The notes under the pieces were generated by a model. The model was not told the DNA's origin. It did not search any database and saw only the letters and a list, made by a program, of their open reading frames with translations. Below are positions 19,383 through 29,347 of a stretch of DNA of 64,000 nucleotides, piece after piece (the first letter of the stretch is position 1; every line of letters begins with the position of its first letter). The position numbers were made by a program, and so were the translations under genes. Origin of the DNA: Gimesia alba (GTDB lineage Bacteria > Planctomycetota > Planctomycetia > Planctomycetales > Planctomycetaceae); NCBI RefSeq assembly GCF_007744675.1, contig NZ_CP036269.1, positions 6,763,493-6,827,492 on the forward strand, read 5' to 3'.

Positions 19383-20135
19383 ATGTTCTGCACTCATGCA
19401 AATAATTCGGAACGAATTACATTATCAACTCTAATCGGCTGGTTCAGCCTGTGTCTATTAGCAGCAGGATGGGGACCACAGCTAGATTCAACTCTCACAC
19501 AGCTTTGGACGAACGTCGGTCTGTTCGGCTTAGTTTCGGCAGTCGGGTTGGGAGTTGGGCAGCAGGCGAGAGAGGCAAATCGCCAACGAAAGCAGCGAAT
19601 AATCACGGCCCGGCATATCGAACGCTACCTGAATAGGTTCGCAGCTGAAAACGGAGCGATTAAGGACCTCATCAATACTGCGTTACGTAGAATAGCCGAA
19701 GACGGAGAGGGCCATCACAATAGAGAGAGAAAAGGAGTCGAACAACGCGACGAAACGCGACTGCCGTTTTATCACCCGGTCCAAGTGCAACCTCTAGATG
19801 ACAGTGAGAGTCTATCAACCGAACACGGACAAACTACGTTCACTGCCTACATACGGGACATCTCCTCAGGCGGCGTAGGGTTGATCCACGACCAACCGAT
19901 CCCGCCGGGGCTTGTGATGTTAACGTTCAATCTGCGGAATGCTAAAACAGTTTCGATATTCGCCAAATTATTATGGCAGCACCATCAGCCAGATGGAAAG
20001 TTTTCGAGTGGAGGTAAATTGATTAAAGTGAGAACTCCCGTCAATCTCCGAGAATCGGTGTCAGAGGGAGTCGGATGTCAAAATTCCATTTTGCATGAGG
20101 AGACGCACCATGACGACAACTTAGCCTGCGAATAA
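19383..20135 (+). CDS. Membrane-associated PilZ-domain protein
   Basis: 250 residues. Residues 15-60 contain two hydrophobic segments (TLIGWFSLCLLAAGWG; LWTNVGLFGLVSAVGLGVG). A charged linker leads to a PilZ domain with both c-di-GMP motifs: RxxxR (RDETR, residues 122-126) and DxSxxG (DISSGG, 159-164). It is a likely c-di-GMP receptor for the cyclases nearby. The N-terminal membrane part is shared with the shorter gene at 24689, which lacks PilZ. No SD-like sequence is obvious at the start. Confidence 0.82.
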   Translation: MFCTHANNSERITLSTLIGWFSLCLLAAGWGPQLDSTLTQLWTNVGLFGLVSAVGLGVGQQAREANRQRKQRIITARHIERYLNRFAAENGAIKDLINTALRRIAEDGEGHHNRERKGVEQRDETRLPFYHPVQVQPLDDSESLSTEHGQTTFTAYIRDISSGGVGLIHDQPIPPGLVMLTFNLRNAKTVSIFAKLLWQHHQPDGKFSSGGKLIKVRTPVNLRESVSEGVGCQNSILHEETHHDDNLACE

Positions 20136-20214
20136 TCAATCCCTAGCGTGCCTCAGGCTGATACCGGTGGCGAGAATTTAGCAGCATTTTCATCAGTCAC
20201 TGGAATAAACGCTG

Positions 20215-20736
20215 CTATCCCCAGACAACACAATTGGGATCTATCTTAAATCTACACTTGTCACATACTGGATTATTCATTGATATTATTCCGTCTTTGC
20301 AGTGGGGACACACATCTGAATCAAGAAGAATCTTACATTCCTCTCCTAATTTAATCCCACATTCCGGGCAGGTCCGTTTTTTCCATTTGAAACCCCAGTC
20401 ACTCCAACAGTTTGGACAGTAGTCTTGTGGAACGACATGGATATCACCGTTAACCACATACTTCTGCGGTAATGCGTCATTCCAGGTGCGAAATACATCT
20501 CCACTTTCTTCAGTCGATATTCCAGTATTTAAAAGCGGTAAAATTCGTTCCTTTTCCCAGTCTATCACATCTATAACACAGTTAATGGTAACTCCGTATC
20601 GTTTATCCAGACTTTGAATAAGACTCATCAACTGAGACTGAATAACTCCAAATTCAGATGATTCCATTAAAACGGTAATGTTATCGGAAATCAGGTTTAT
20701 AAATTCTTTAGATTTCTGCCACGATTTTGGGTTCAT
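20215..20736 (-). CDS. Zinc-ribbon protein of unknown function
   Basis: 173 residues. The N-terminal 90 residues are helical and acidic; the C-terminal part has consecutive Cys pairs (YCPNCWSDW, KKRTCPECGIKLGEECK, SDVCPHCKDG, NPVCDKCRFK), consistent with two or three small zinc ribbons. Such proteins often act in protein-protein or nucleic acid contacts. I recognise no specific family, and no neighbour suggests a pathway. Confidence 0.65.
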   Translation of the reverse strand: MNPKSWQKSKEFINLISDNITVLMESSEFGVIQSQLMSLIQSLDKRYGVTINCVIDVIDWEKERILPLLNTGISTEESGDVFRTWNDALPQKYVVNGDIHVVPQDYCPNCWSDWGFKWKKRTCPECGIKLGEECKILLDSDVCPHCKDGIISMNNPVCDKCRFKIDPNCVVWG

Positions 20737-21232
20737 AAGTATTTCCTGGTAGAATTAGTAATTCTCGAGAAATAAAAAAAATGAATACATCACGAAATAA
20801 TAGACTTTTTATAAATTACCATTGTCTTATTTAGGTATTATTACCTATATAGTACCAATATATTGCTGATTGTTAAGGATAATTTGATCTAAAAATAGTC
20901 TTTGAAAATCAACATGGACAAGTGGCCTGAAATCATAATTAGATGGAGCCATCTGTTTCGTGTATTCTATTGTTCTAGTGTAAGTATGGGTCATCCAGGA
21001 CCTTTCGAATCAATCCTGAAATACAAACCAGCAGTTTGACGCGACACAATATGAAAACGCGGAATCAAAACAAGTCTGGAAGATTACTCTACTGCTTTAC
21101 GATGAGTGGAGATATGTCAATCGTTGTGTGTGTCAGAGTGTATCGTGAACTGTGAAAAGGGACTCGTAGACTCAAACTCGCTCAAAGAATTCAGTTCTAG
21201 AACTGGAAATGAAAGTTGATCAGTTTAAAGGT
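20737..21232. other. AT-rich intergenic region, no gene seen
   Basis: About 500 bp without a supported gene. It should hold the promoter of the minus-strand zinc-ribbon gene at its left end and the 3' trailer of the regulator at 21233. Confidence 0.4.
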
Positions 21233-22603
21233 CTAATCCAGACTTCTGTTATTTTTTTTATCATCGAGAATTCGATATAGTGTTTTACGTTGTAGTCTGA
21301 GCAATCTTGCAGCAGCAGCCTTATTTCCTCCGCAGCGTTTGATGACTTCTTTAATTATATGTTGTTCAATCGATTTCAAGTCGCCATTCATGGGGACTGA
21401 GATTGTATCGTTGTTCTGGGTAGACTTAGGTTCTTGAAGCTGCTGTAGTTCGCGTGTGATAACACCGCTCTCATCCAGAAATACAATTCGCGATAGCATC
21501 GTAGCCAGTTCCTGAACATTTCCAGGCCATTCATATTTAATTAGTAATTCCCAGACATTATTGTCAACTCGATGTCGGTACGTTTCCAGATTCCAATTCC
21601 AAGCATAACTAAGCTGTTCTAAAAGATGAATTCCTAATGCTTTGATTCCATCACGTCTTTCTCTAAGAGGAGGAACTCTGATGGGCATAAAACTCAAACG
21701 ATCATAAAGACTTCTGTGAAAGTTTCCTTTTGAAACTTCTTCCTTAATGTCAATAGTAGTTGATGCAATCAATCTAAATGAATCATTGTTTGAGTGAACC
21801 GACCAGGGGGTCCTTATATAACCATCATCGATCATTCCTACCAATAGTTTTTGTTCTATAATTGGCAATTGCTCAATGTCTTCTAGATAGATCGTTCCGT
21901 TCCGAATCTTTTCTGGTGAATTATTTTGTAAAAGCGTTTTCAAAACGATATTATCAGATTCTTGAAACGGCTCGCTGTTGACTACTGTTGGACAATTGAT
22001 GTGTATAAAAGTCTCATTAACATTTTGACTCTTTTGATGAATGAGTCTTGCTAATGTTTTTTTGCCGACTCCAATTTCTCCCTCCAGCATAATTGGAACT
22101 TCAAAGAGAGAGATTTTCTTTATTTGCGAAAGAACTTTCTGCATGGAAGCACTAACAGCAACGAAATTTTCATGTGGAAACTCGCTTGCTATCTCATCAT
22201 GCGCGTTTTTTTGTTCCAATATTTTGTTGGCTAGGTTGATATTAATCGCTCGTTGCAGGGACTTGATAATTTGTTGTTTTCTGAACGGCTTTGTGATGTA
22301 ATCACAGGCCCCTAAACGCATCGCTTCGATAGCAGATTCGAGTGTACCAAATCCTGTCATTATTACTGACGCGATATTTGGGTGAAGCTGAATTGCTTTA
22401 CGGAGTAAACTGATACCGTCTTCATCGGGAAGTTGTAAATCAATGAATAAAACATCAATCAAATCAGTTTTTAAATATTCCAAACCTTCACCAGAACTGG
22501 ACGCTAGCAGGATCCTCTTTCCTTCATTCAGGATAAAATCCCGAACAAGATTTCTAATATTTAAGTCATCATCAATAATCAGGACGGTTTCCAGATTCGA
22601 CAT
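21233..22603 (-). CDS. NtrC-like response regulator with degenerate AAA+ domain (copy A)
   Basis: 456 residues. The start at 22603 follows a strong GCAGGAGGAGC; an upstream frame extension is discarded. Receiver domain: acidic IIDDD, phospho-acceptor Asp in DVLFIDLQLPDEDG, conserved Lys in YITKPF. AAA+ domain: Walker A-like GEIGVGKKTL, then LYDRLSFMPIRVPPLRERR. The sigma54-contact loop GAFTGA is absent and the segment where it should lie is reshaped. A Fis-type HTH ends the protein (CGGNKAAAARLLRLQRKTLYRIL). It may act as a DNA-bound regulator without classic sigma54 activation. Paralogous to 25209-26552. Confidence 0.88.
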   Translation of the reverse strand: MSNLETVLIIDDDLNIRNLVRDFILNEGKRILLASSSGEGLEYLKTDLIDVLFIDLQLPDEDGISLLRKAIQLHPNIASVIMTGFGTLESAIEAMRLGACDYITKPFRKQQIIKSLQRAININLANKILEQKNAHDEIASEFPHENFVAVSASMQKVLSQIKKISLFEVPIMLEGEIGVGKKTLARLIHQKSQNVNETFIHINCPTVVNSEPFQESDNIVLKTLLQNNSPEKIRNGTIYLEDIEQLPIIEQKLLVGMIDDGYIRTPWSVHSNNDSFRLIASTTIDIKEEVSKGNFHRSLYDRLSFMPIRVPPLRERRDGIKALGIHLLEQLSYAWNWNLETYRHRVDNNVWELLIKYEWPGNVQELATMLSRIVFLDESGVITRELQQLQEPKSTQNNDTISVPMNGDLKSIEQHIIKEVIKRCGGNKAAAARLLRLQRKTLYRILDDKKNNRSLD

Positions 22604-23020
22604 CAGCTCCTCCTGCAGGTAGAAGAGAACCACTGGAAAATTAATCGAAAAAATGAACGAGTATTTGGGTGTGCCTGCAAAAAGTAAATAAGAAACAAAA
22701 AATCCAGATCTCATGCATAACACTTAGGTGTTATCACCCATCTAGCTGGTGTTCTCGTTTACATCTCACGCTAATAATAATATCTGGAAGTCCAATTTGT
22801 ATCTAGTATTTATCATTTAAGATAGGGGTTTTTAAGGAAATTATTTACTTTGACAGCCCAGTAATTACAGCATGATTGAGGACGAATTAAGGCTGAGCCA
22901 ATGATATGACCGTTTTTTGTTGTTTGGGATGAAAAAGCTCAAAAGTGATTGGATAAAATATCAATCGGTTCAAAATTTTAAGAACAGGGTATGCAAACAC
23001 ACTTTGGTGGGTAATCTCTG
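22604..23020. other. Intergenic region between regulator and cyclase genes
   Basis: No gene is supported. An in-frame upstream extension of the regulator (to 22723) lacks domain resemblance. Confidence 0.4.
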
Positions 23021-24259
23021 CTAATGATGTGTTAACTCGACTACCTGAGTAACAACCTGGTTTCTTCCACCGTACTTTGCTTTGTATAATGCGGCATCTG
23101 CTTCCGAAATTAGCTGGAGGGGATCATGATCATTTTGTGGCTTCATCGTCGCCACTCCAGCACTGATTGTTACGACGTCCGCATCCAATGATTCACGATG
23201 TTCTATGCTTAGATCTTGGATTCCATTTCGTATTCGCTCAGCAATTTCTTGAGCTGCGTTTATTCCTGTTTCTGGTAACAGTACAGCAAATTCCTCTCCG
23301 CCGTAGCGAGCGATCAGATCGCCAGGTCGTTTTATAATACTTGCAATCGTTTCAGCTATTTTTTTCAAGCAAATGTCACCAGCAACATGCCCGTATGAGT
23401 CGTTGTAATTTTTAAAATAGTCCACGTCGATCATGATCAACGAAATCGCTGTCTCATGACGGATAGCACGAAACCATTCTTTATATAACATTTCATTAAA
23501 TATTCTCCGATTACATACACCAGTGAGGTCATCGTATGTAGCCAGATTTTCCAGGCGAGCATTTGCTCGTTGTAATTTTATATTCAATTGATATAGCTCT
23601 TCATAAACTTTGCCTTTTTCGATGATTGACGCAAGTTGATTTGATATTTGCTTGAATATACTGATGTGTGACTCTTTGTAGGCGTTTGTCAAAAAACTGG
23701 AAAAGAAGATAAATCCGATCGGTTGATCCTGAACGATTAAAGGGCAAGTTAAACTGGAACGTATTCCCTCCTTAACGATCAATTTTGTCGATGTCGACCC
23801 TGGATGTTCAAGGAGATATTTTTTGAGATTGTTTATAATTCGAGGGTTTCCCGATTCGAGTATTTTTTGAAGGCTGCTTCCCGCCATTTGAGCCTTGAAT
23901 CCTACTCTGAGACAGACCTGTTTAGCTTCGGACCGTTCCCATCGAGCTCGTAGTGTACTCCCACCTTTTTCCAACATCGCCAGACCAATTCTCTCATATG
24001 GGATGATATTGCGAAATGAATCATACAATTGGTCTAGTATTTCATCTAAGAAATATCCTGCATTAATGTGAGTAGTAACTTCACTCAGCTTTTGCATCTC
24101 ATCAAATTTATTTTCAAGGTTTCTTGAAAGTTCTAACAGCGCGGTGCCCAATCGTCCTATGTCATCAACATCCATTTCACTTGAAAATTTTCGTGGAAAG
24201 TAACCTTCAGTCATTTTCTGAATGACCGTTTGATATTCTTGAATTCGAGAATCACTCAT
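23021..24259 (-). CDS. GAF-GGDEF diguanylate cyclase
   Basis: 412 residues. An N-terminal helical segment (about 1-65) is followed by a GAF domain (about 70-220, RIGLAMLEKGGSTLRARWERSEAK...LIVQDQPIGFIFFSS) and a GGDEF domain (about 240-405). The active site is RYGGEEFAVLLPE with an RPGD I-site five residues earlier, and the DDLTGVCNRR helix is intact, so it should synthesise c-di-GMP. Downstream of and on the same strand as nothing immediately coupled; the regulator at 21233 follows after 417 bp. The GAF half is paralogous to the GAF-only protein at 29515. Confidence 0.9.
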   Translation of the reverse strand: MSDSRIQEYQTVIQKMTEGYFPRKFSSEMDVDDIGRLGTALLELSRNLENKFDEMQKLSEVTTHINAGYFLDEILDQLYDSFRNIIPYERIGLAMLEKGGSTLRARWERSEAKQVCLRVGFKAQMAGSSLQKILESGNPRIINNLKKYLLEHPGSTSTKLIVKEGIRSSLTCPLIVQDQPIGFIFFSSFLTNAYKESHISIFKQISNQLASIIEKGKVYEELYQLNIKLQRANARLENLATYDDLTGVCNRRIFNEMLYKEWFRAIRHETAISLIMIDVDYFKNYNDSYGHVAGDICLKKIAETIASIIKRPGDLIARYGGEEFAVLLPETGINAAQEIAERIRNGIQDLSIEHRESLDADVVTISAGVATMKPQNDHDPLQLISEADAALYKAKYGGRNQVVTQVVELTHH

Positions 24260-24688
24260 AGTAAGTATCCTATCTGAATAATGTTCGTAACCAGTTCATA
24301 ATCTGACTATCTCAATCGTGAATATAGCCCATAACTATCTGCTTACTGGGAACGGATTCAGATTCACTAAAAGTGTGGCCAATGGTCTCAACTATGTAGT
24401 CCAAATGTCTCAGAATTGATTTTTCCTTTACTGATTTTAGAGAATTTTCGAGTACTATACTCAGCGTGTTTTATACTCAATTTATGCAGAGTTACTGCAG
24501 GGACAGATGATCGCTCATTTTCTGGAATGAATTGATTTAGTGTATGGAACTTATAGTCAAAACATCTGTCTCAATAGAACGTGAATTACTATGGTGAATC
24601 GATAAATATAAGATTCATGAAACTAACTCCTGACGAAGAAAAGTGAGATAATTCACTACGCAATGCCAAGTTTACGAAAGGGAAATAA
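24260..24688. other. Divergent intergenic region, no gene seen
   Basis: It lies between divergently read genes and should hold both promoters. No distinct element can be assigned by eye. Confidence 0.4.
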
Positions 24689-25108
24689 ATGTTTTTCAAT
24701 CTTTTGTTTGAACCCGGTAGAAACTCGCTGACAAACCTGATTGGCTGGCTCAGTTTGTGTCTCGTGGCAGCAGGATGGGGGGCGGAATTGGATACCACAA
24801 TCCGGCATCTGTGGGCAAATATCGGGTTGTTCGGATTAGCTTCAATGATTGCATTGAAAGTTGTACAATGGTCAAGATTGAAGAATCAGCAGAAGGTCAC
24901 CGAGTCACGTGTTACACATGACTTGAGAAGAATCTCAAATGGAAAAGAAACGACGGCTTTGCTCAATGCGGAGTTAGACCGTCTTGCTTTTGAGGAACAT
25001 TGCCCCGAGAAGACAGAAATGGAAACATATTCGTCCGATGATGAACTTATTTCATTGATAAGCTGCTGGGTTCAAATCAAACCTCAATTAGAGCCTGAAA
25101 GAAGTTGA
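24689..25108 (+). CDS. Small membrane protein, paralogue of the PilZ protein N-terminus
   Basis: 139 residues with AAAGGGAAA upstream. Residues 10-55 (NLIGWLSLCLVAAGWGAELDTTIRHLWANIGLFGLASMIAL) match the membrane part of the protein at 19383 closely, including the hydrophobic pair and the LW-NxGLFGL core. The remaining 80 residues are charged and helical, and no PilZ motifs are found. It is either a PilZ-less relative or a truncated duplicate. It sits beside a paralogous response regulator, so the gene pair repeats the arrangement at 19.4-22.6 kb. Confidence 0.7.
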   Translation: MFFNLLFEPGRNSLTNLIGWLSLCLVAAGWGAELDTTIRHLWANIGLFGLASMIALKVVQWSRLKNQQKVTESRVTHDLRRISNGKETTALLNAELDRLAFEEHCPEKTEMETYSSDDELISLISCWVQIKPQLEPERS

Positions 25109-25208
25109 TAGATAATAATTGAGTTGAAGCAGATCCCAAAATAATAGTGGGATCTATTCGCGTCACAATTCTTTATTATGTGCTGGCAGCTTGAACCCTT
25201 TTCAAGTT

Positions 25209-26552
25209 CTATTTTTCATTATCTAAAATGCGATAGAGAGTTTTACGATGCATTTCGAGTTTTCTGGCAGCTGCAGCCTTATTCCCACCAAAGCGTTTGA
25301 CAACTTCATTAATCATGTGGCGTTCCATCGATTTCAAATCACCAATGAAGGGTACACAGATTGCTTCCTTATTCTGGGCAAGATTTTGTGTTGATTTGAA
25401 TTGTTTTGTGAGGATCATGTCGTCCTCAAGTAATACCAGCCTGGAGAGCACACTAGCAAGCTCCTGAACATTGCCCGGCCATTTATAATTAAGTAGTTGT
25501 TTCCACACATCTTTTCCGATCCTTTGCCTGCATTCCTCATAATTTAAATTCCAGGAATGACTGAGCTCTTCCAGAATATAGGATGCCAGGGGAATAATAT
25601 CTTCTTGTCGATCACAAAGTGGAGGAATATTAATCGGCAATACATTCAAATTATCGTATAAATTTCTATGGAACTGATTCGTAGCGATTTCTAATTCAAG
25701 ATTAGCACTCGTTGATGCAATGAGACGCGTTGAACTTGTTCTGGAAGATGCATTCCAGGGAGTCCGAATACGGCCTTCTTTCAGCAGTTTCAAAAGTTGT
25801 TTTTGTTGACACTTTGGAAGTTGCTCAATATCTTCCAAAAATAATGTTCTCACTTGTGATTTATTTGGCAATTCTTTCGATTGGAGACTGTCAAACAGAT
25901 TACTTTTTTGTTGGTCATGTCCATGATTGTTTTCTATGATTGCTGCGCAATTGATATGAAAAAACGGACCTTCTGCAAATGGGCTAAGATTATGAATGAA
26001 TTTCGCCAGAGTTCTTTTTCCAACACCAATTTCACCCTGAATTAAAACAGGTACGTCCAAATGTGAGTGTTTTTTTACCTTTGAAATAACTTCAGTCATA
26101 GTTTTACTGACAAAGACAAATTTTTCTTGTGATAATTTCCCTTTTAGAGTGAGTAAGGATCTTTGCCGCATTGGAGATATATTGATTTGATTCAGGGCAC
26201 GATTGAGGGAATTGATGATTTGCTGTTGGTTGAATGGTTTAGTGATGTAATCGCAGGCTCCTAAACGCATCGCTTCGATGGCAGATTTGAGAGAGCCAAA
26301 TCCTGTTACAACCACCGAAGCGATGTTCGGGTGGATCTGAAGTGCTTTTTGAATTACATTAAGCCCGCCTTCGTCTGGGAGATGGAGATCGATAAATAAG
26401 ACATCAACTTGATTGTATTCGAGGTGCTCTAAGCCTTGTTTTGCATTCGAAGCGAATAACACTCGCTTTCCATCTTTAAAGATGAAATCTCGAATGAATC
26501 TCCCTATGCTTAAATCATCATCAATAACCAGGACCGTTTTATTGCTTCTCAT
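25209..26552 (-). CDS. NtrC-like response regulator with degenerate AAA+ domain (copy B)
   Basis: 447 residues. The receiver has IDDD, an acceptor Asp (DVLFIDLHLPDEGG) and the Lys of YITKPF. The AAA+ domain has GEIGVGKRTL and LFLEDIEQLP but again no GAFTGA loop. The C-terminus is a Fis-type HTH (FGGNKAAAARKLEMHRKTLYRIL). It is closely related to 21233-22603 across its whole length, including the altered AAA+ segment, so the sigma54-independent design predates the duplication. Confidence 0.87.
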   Translation of the reverse strand: MRSNKTVLVIDDDLSIGRFIRDFIFKDGKRVLFASNAKQGLEHLEYNQVDVLFIDLHLPDEGGLNVIQKALQIHPNIASVVVTGFGSLKSAIEAMRLGACDYITKPFNQQQIINSLNRALNQINISPMRQRSLLTLKGKLSQEKFVFVSKTMTEVISKVKKHSHLDVPVLIQGEIGVGKRTLAKFIHNLSPFAEGPFFHINCAAIIENNHGHDQQKSNLFDSLQSKELPNKSQVRTLFLEDIEQLPKCQQKQLLKLLKEGRIRTPWNASSRTSSTRLIASTSANLELEIATNQFHRNLYDNLNVLPINIPPLCDRQEDIIPLASYILEELSHSWNLNYEECRQRIGKDVWKQLLNYKWPGNVQELASVLSRLVLLEDDMILTKQFKSTQNLAQNKEAICVPFIGDLKSMERHMINEVVKRFGGNKAAAARKLEMHRKTLYRILDNEK

Positions 26553-26673
26553 TAGCCTGTCTCCCTACAGATGCTAAATCACGAAGAATCTCCAATCAAA
26601 AAGTGCTTACGTTGAACCCAATACGATCGGAATGTCGGACTACCCAATAATATTCATTAACTTCGGTATTTCA

Positions 26674-26916
26674 CTATCCGGAATAGATCCGAGACTGATC
26701 CACGGACTTATTGAACCTAGTTCTTAAGAGTTTTAGGAACTCACTCTCTGGTATGATTTGCGTGTTCTTGATGTTATCCGGAGTTACTGTTTTAGATTGA
26801 TTACTTTTTGAAAGTTGCATCAAAATGTCGATTCCAGTCAAGTGGTCAGACGATTTGGGTGGTATCCCGAAAGGCAATCTTCCAAATAAGTTTTCGTGGC
26901 CGATTCCTGTTCTCAT
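26674..26916 (-). CDS. Small hypothetical protein
   Basis: 80 residues from an ATG preceded by AAAGGAAAAGG; an in-frame start 18 bases earlier is less well placed. Polar, with no family resemblance. It lies about 120 bp upstream of the response regulator on the same strand and might share its transcript. The good ribosome binding site is the main support. Confidence 0.4.
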   Translation of the reverse strand: MRTGIGHENLFGRLPFGIPPKSSDHLTGIDILMQLSKSNQSKTVTPDNIKNTQIIPESEFLKLLRTRFNKSVDQSRIYSG

Positions 26917-26934
26917 GACCTTTTCCTTTACCAC

Positions 26935-27308
26935 ATTGACCTATGTCTTGAAATAACCTCTATGCTTATTCGGATCAGAGGCTATTCGGTTAATGCAACT
27001 ATCGTCGCGCTATATCACTTAAATGACTGAATATATATAGAACGAAAAACTTGTAACCACTTGACACAGAGTCGCGCATATGGTGTGTCATCTTGACACA
27101 GTTCTTCCAATTCAATGGATCGGGAATGGATGGATAAGGATTTGCCAACGATTCTGCCGTCCTGTTTCACCAAGTCTCCCCAAAGTGAAATTCAAGTTAA
27201 AAGTGAAGTTCCCCAGAAATGGTGGGCACGCTTGTGGTACAACATGCTCGTCTTTCCGACTGTTATTTACAGCTAGTTCTGTTTCTTCTAACTTTTGGAG
27301 ATGATTCC
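26935..27308. other. Intergenic region, no intact gene
   Basis: I see no supported gene. Two TTGACACAG-like copies occur at 27061-27069 and 27093-27101 (TTGACACAG and TTGACACAG), close to a TATATATAG at 27033, and may be remnants of a promoter for the broken gene downstream. Confidence 0.3.
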
Positions 27309-27692
27309 ATGTTAATCAAGTTAGCGATAGCTTCTGCTCAAATGAAGCAAGAAAAAACACGTCCGGCAGTGACGAAGTATTTGATACGTGGGATGATGCA
27401 ACCAAACTGTGCTGGCTTGGGCAAATTGCTCATTGGTGATAGTCCAACCGACGAAAAGGCATGGGACACAACTGCTTGTCAGGTTTCGTATTTAAACGAG
27501 ATGAGTGTCCTCATGATGCCTGATGGTCGTTGCCCAGACGGGACATGAGCTAGTGCATCAAAGGTACTGCGCGATGAGAGCTCTGCTGTTCTTGCAGCAT
27601 GCGAGAAACAAGATCTGAAATTAGCAAATGCCGCCTTCAAGAAAATAACTCAATCTTGTGCCGTTTGTCAAAAAGCCCATAAAGGGAAATAG
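27309..27692 (+). pseudogene. Decayed c-type cytochrome gene
   Basis: The frame from 27309 reads a helical protein up to a TGA at 27546-27548. Beyond that stop the same frame stays open for 48 codons to 27692 and ends SCAVCQKAHKGK. This matches the C-terminal heme site of planctomycete cytochrome-c'-like proteins (C-x-x-C-H-K-x-H), but the heme-ligand His is Gln. The in-frame stop and the lost ligand both indicate a dead gene. Confidence 0.6.
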
Positions 27693-27764
27693 TTTAGAAT
27701 CTCAATCTCACAGATTGTGAGTTAATTGGGATTGAGCAGGGTTATTCCTGCAATGATCGCAAGG

Positions 27765-28015
27765 GGTACCTTTACTTGCTGAGGCTACGTTTGCTTCGAC
27801 AAAATAGAGCGTAAGCTAGTTAGCCTGACTCATCGTGGCAAAGATACAAAGATTATGATTTTCTTTGATTGCCACGAGACTAAGGAATCGATCAGTCACC
27901 GTAAGCTCAAAATGGTTAAACTGTTGCTTGCAATAACATTGCAAGGTCATCCCCAACTGACAGATTTATGATCGAGTTTCTGATTCAGAGGAATTGCGGA
28001 GATAGCTCCGTGGAA
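27765..28015 (+). mobile_element. IS5-family transposase remnant
   Basis: The sequence follows the catalytic part of the IS at 15.4-15.7 kb with many substitutions (for example CATCGTGGCAAAGATACAAAG against CGTCGTGGCAAAGGCACAAAG, then the equivalents of IFVDRHG and the DKAADSDSL region). Frames are broken by stops and the ends are missing. It is a relic of an older, related insertion. Confidence 0.65.
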
Positions 28016-28051
28016 AATATAGATCTGAACTGCGCTATGAATGAATTCAGA

Positions 28052-28630
28052 TCAATTAATCTTTAGATGTTTCTTTAGGTTGTCGATTTCTTCCTGCAAA
28101 ATTTTGAGGAACTCAGCTCCCGCCTCTTTGTTTCCTGCTGTGACAATTTCCTTAACTGACATTCTGAGTTTTTGAACCAAAGAGTATAGGTCAAGAGCCG
28201 GTTCACTTGTGGATGACTGAATGACATTTAAAGCCAGATCATTCAGTTCCTGTTTCAGTTCTTTATAATCCACTGGCTTCAACATGATTTTGGAAAATCC
28301 CAATTTTCTGGCAAGTTTTATTCTTTGCTGATTTCGATCCTGTGAATCTTCTTCAAGTCTGAGGTCAGTCATTAGAATAAAGTGAGGAGATGGTAAGATC
28401 CCCTGATCTGAGTAACGTTCGACGAGTTGTGCCTGTTGGAATAAGTCCACTCCATCCATGCCACTCATCATAAGATCTGTGAGCACAACATGAATGTCTT
28501 TTTCCGTCTTCAACACCTCTAGAGCTTCAAAACCGGACGATGCTCTCATTGGAGTGAACCCAATTTTTTCCACGAGACGTGCATAATAGTGGCAGGAATA
28601 TCCAATATCATCGACTACAAGAACTTTCAT
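28052..28630 (-). CDS. CheY-like response regulator with helical tail
   Basis: About 192 residues from ATG 28630 (MKVLVVDD); an in-frame ATG at 28666 adds 12 residues and cannot be excluded. Receiver: VVDD acidic pair, phospho-acceptor Asp in VVLTDLMMSGMDG, and Lys in MLKPVDY. The C-terminal 60 residues are helical without a DNA-binding motif. It probably relays a signal by protein contact. Its partner kinase is not in the window. Confidence 0.82.
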   Translation of the reverse strand: MKVLVVDDIGYSCHYYARLVEKIGFTPMRASSGFEALEVLKTEKDIHVVLTDLMMSGMDGVDLFQQAQLVERYSDQGILPSPHFILMTDLRLEEDSQDRNQQRIKLARKLGFSKIMLKPVDYKELKQELNDLALNVIQSSTSEPALDLYSLVQKLRMSVKEIVTAGNKEAGAEFLKILQEEIDNLKKHLKIN

Positions 28631-28791
28631 AATTCTGTCTGACGATTTAAAAAAATACCTCGCCAACCAACAGAGATCAGGTGACGAGTTTTTTTCAAAT
28701 AATCCCTAAAGAATAGAATTCAATAATAATTTATCTGTGAGTCCAGATAAGTTATCGGCGTGAGGAGGTATTTACCTCAATATGAAAATGG

Positions 28792-29126
28792 TAAAATATC
28801 AAAGCAGGGACATATCAAGGATTATTGGGCTTAAAAAGTTTGAATTTAACCTCAGAATCTGCAAAACAGAGTGCATAGAAAACCTTCAACACATGCCCCG
28901 ATGAATACAAACGCTAATGTCTATGTTTCGAGTGACAATGCACTAATAATCAAATCGATTCTCACATTAAATTAGTGCACACTACATTCTAATAATGACG
29001 ACTCATGGTATCGACGGTCCGGGCCAAGAACACTGGCATCAGGTCGACTCCCCTCAGGGGCTTCGGATTATCCGCTGGAGAAATACTTGTGAAATGCGAA
29101 AGCCTCCGGCACTATGCGATCCATGA
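28792..29126 (+). repeat. Conserved non-coding block, inverted copy of 63667-64000
   Basis: About 330 bp align to the reverse complement of the window's right end with high identity, including long exact runs (for example around GACGACTCATGGTATCGACG). It contains no convincing gene. The copies part company at CCATGA: here it continues into 29127 onward, while the other continues straight into integrase B. Probably an integration target or element end. Confidence 0.8.
29108..29126 (+). repeat. att-like direct repeat, left copy
   Basis: GGCACTATGCGATCCATGA. It recurs in direct orientation at 31829 (GGCACTGCGCTCCATGATG) and inverted at 63663-63685. The interval between this and 31829 (2.7 kb) is absent from the equivalent position by integrase B. 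Confidence 0.55.
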
Positions 29127-29191
29127 GTAAGGCTGACATAGAACTGGCCAGAAAAGCGGACATACAGGCGATTCTCTCGAAGTAAGATGGT

Positions 29192-29347
29192 ATGGCAACA
29201 AAGGATGAGCTTTCTGAGATCAATCGTCGCTTGGATCGTCTCAATGAATCAGTGCTCATTATTATCATCAATTTAGTAAACAACGTGAATAGATTAGATG
29301 TGAATATCAGAGATCACGAAAAACTCCTGCAAAAACCAGGTGCGTGA
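29192..29347 (+). CDS. Short coiled-coil peptide, possible fragment
   Basis: 51 codons reading a heptad-like sequence (LSEINRRLDRLNESVLIIIINLVNNVNRLDVNIRDHEKLL). No ribosome binding site is obvious. It begins inside the 29127-31828 insert and could be a small gene or a remnant; no family is recognised. Confidence 0.3.
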   Translation: MATKDELSEINRRLDRLNESVLIIIINLVNNVNRLDVNIRDHEKLLQKPGA

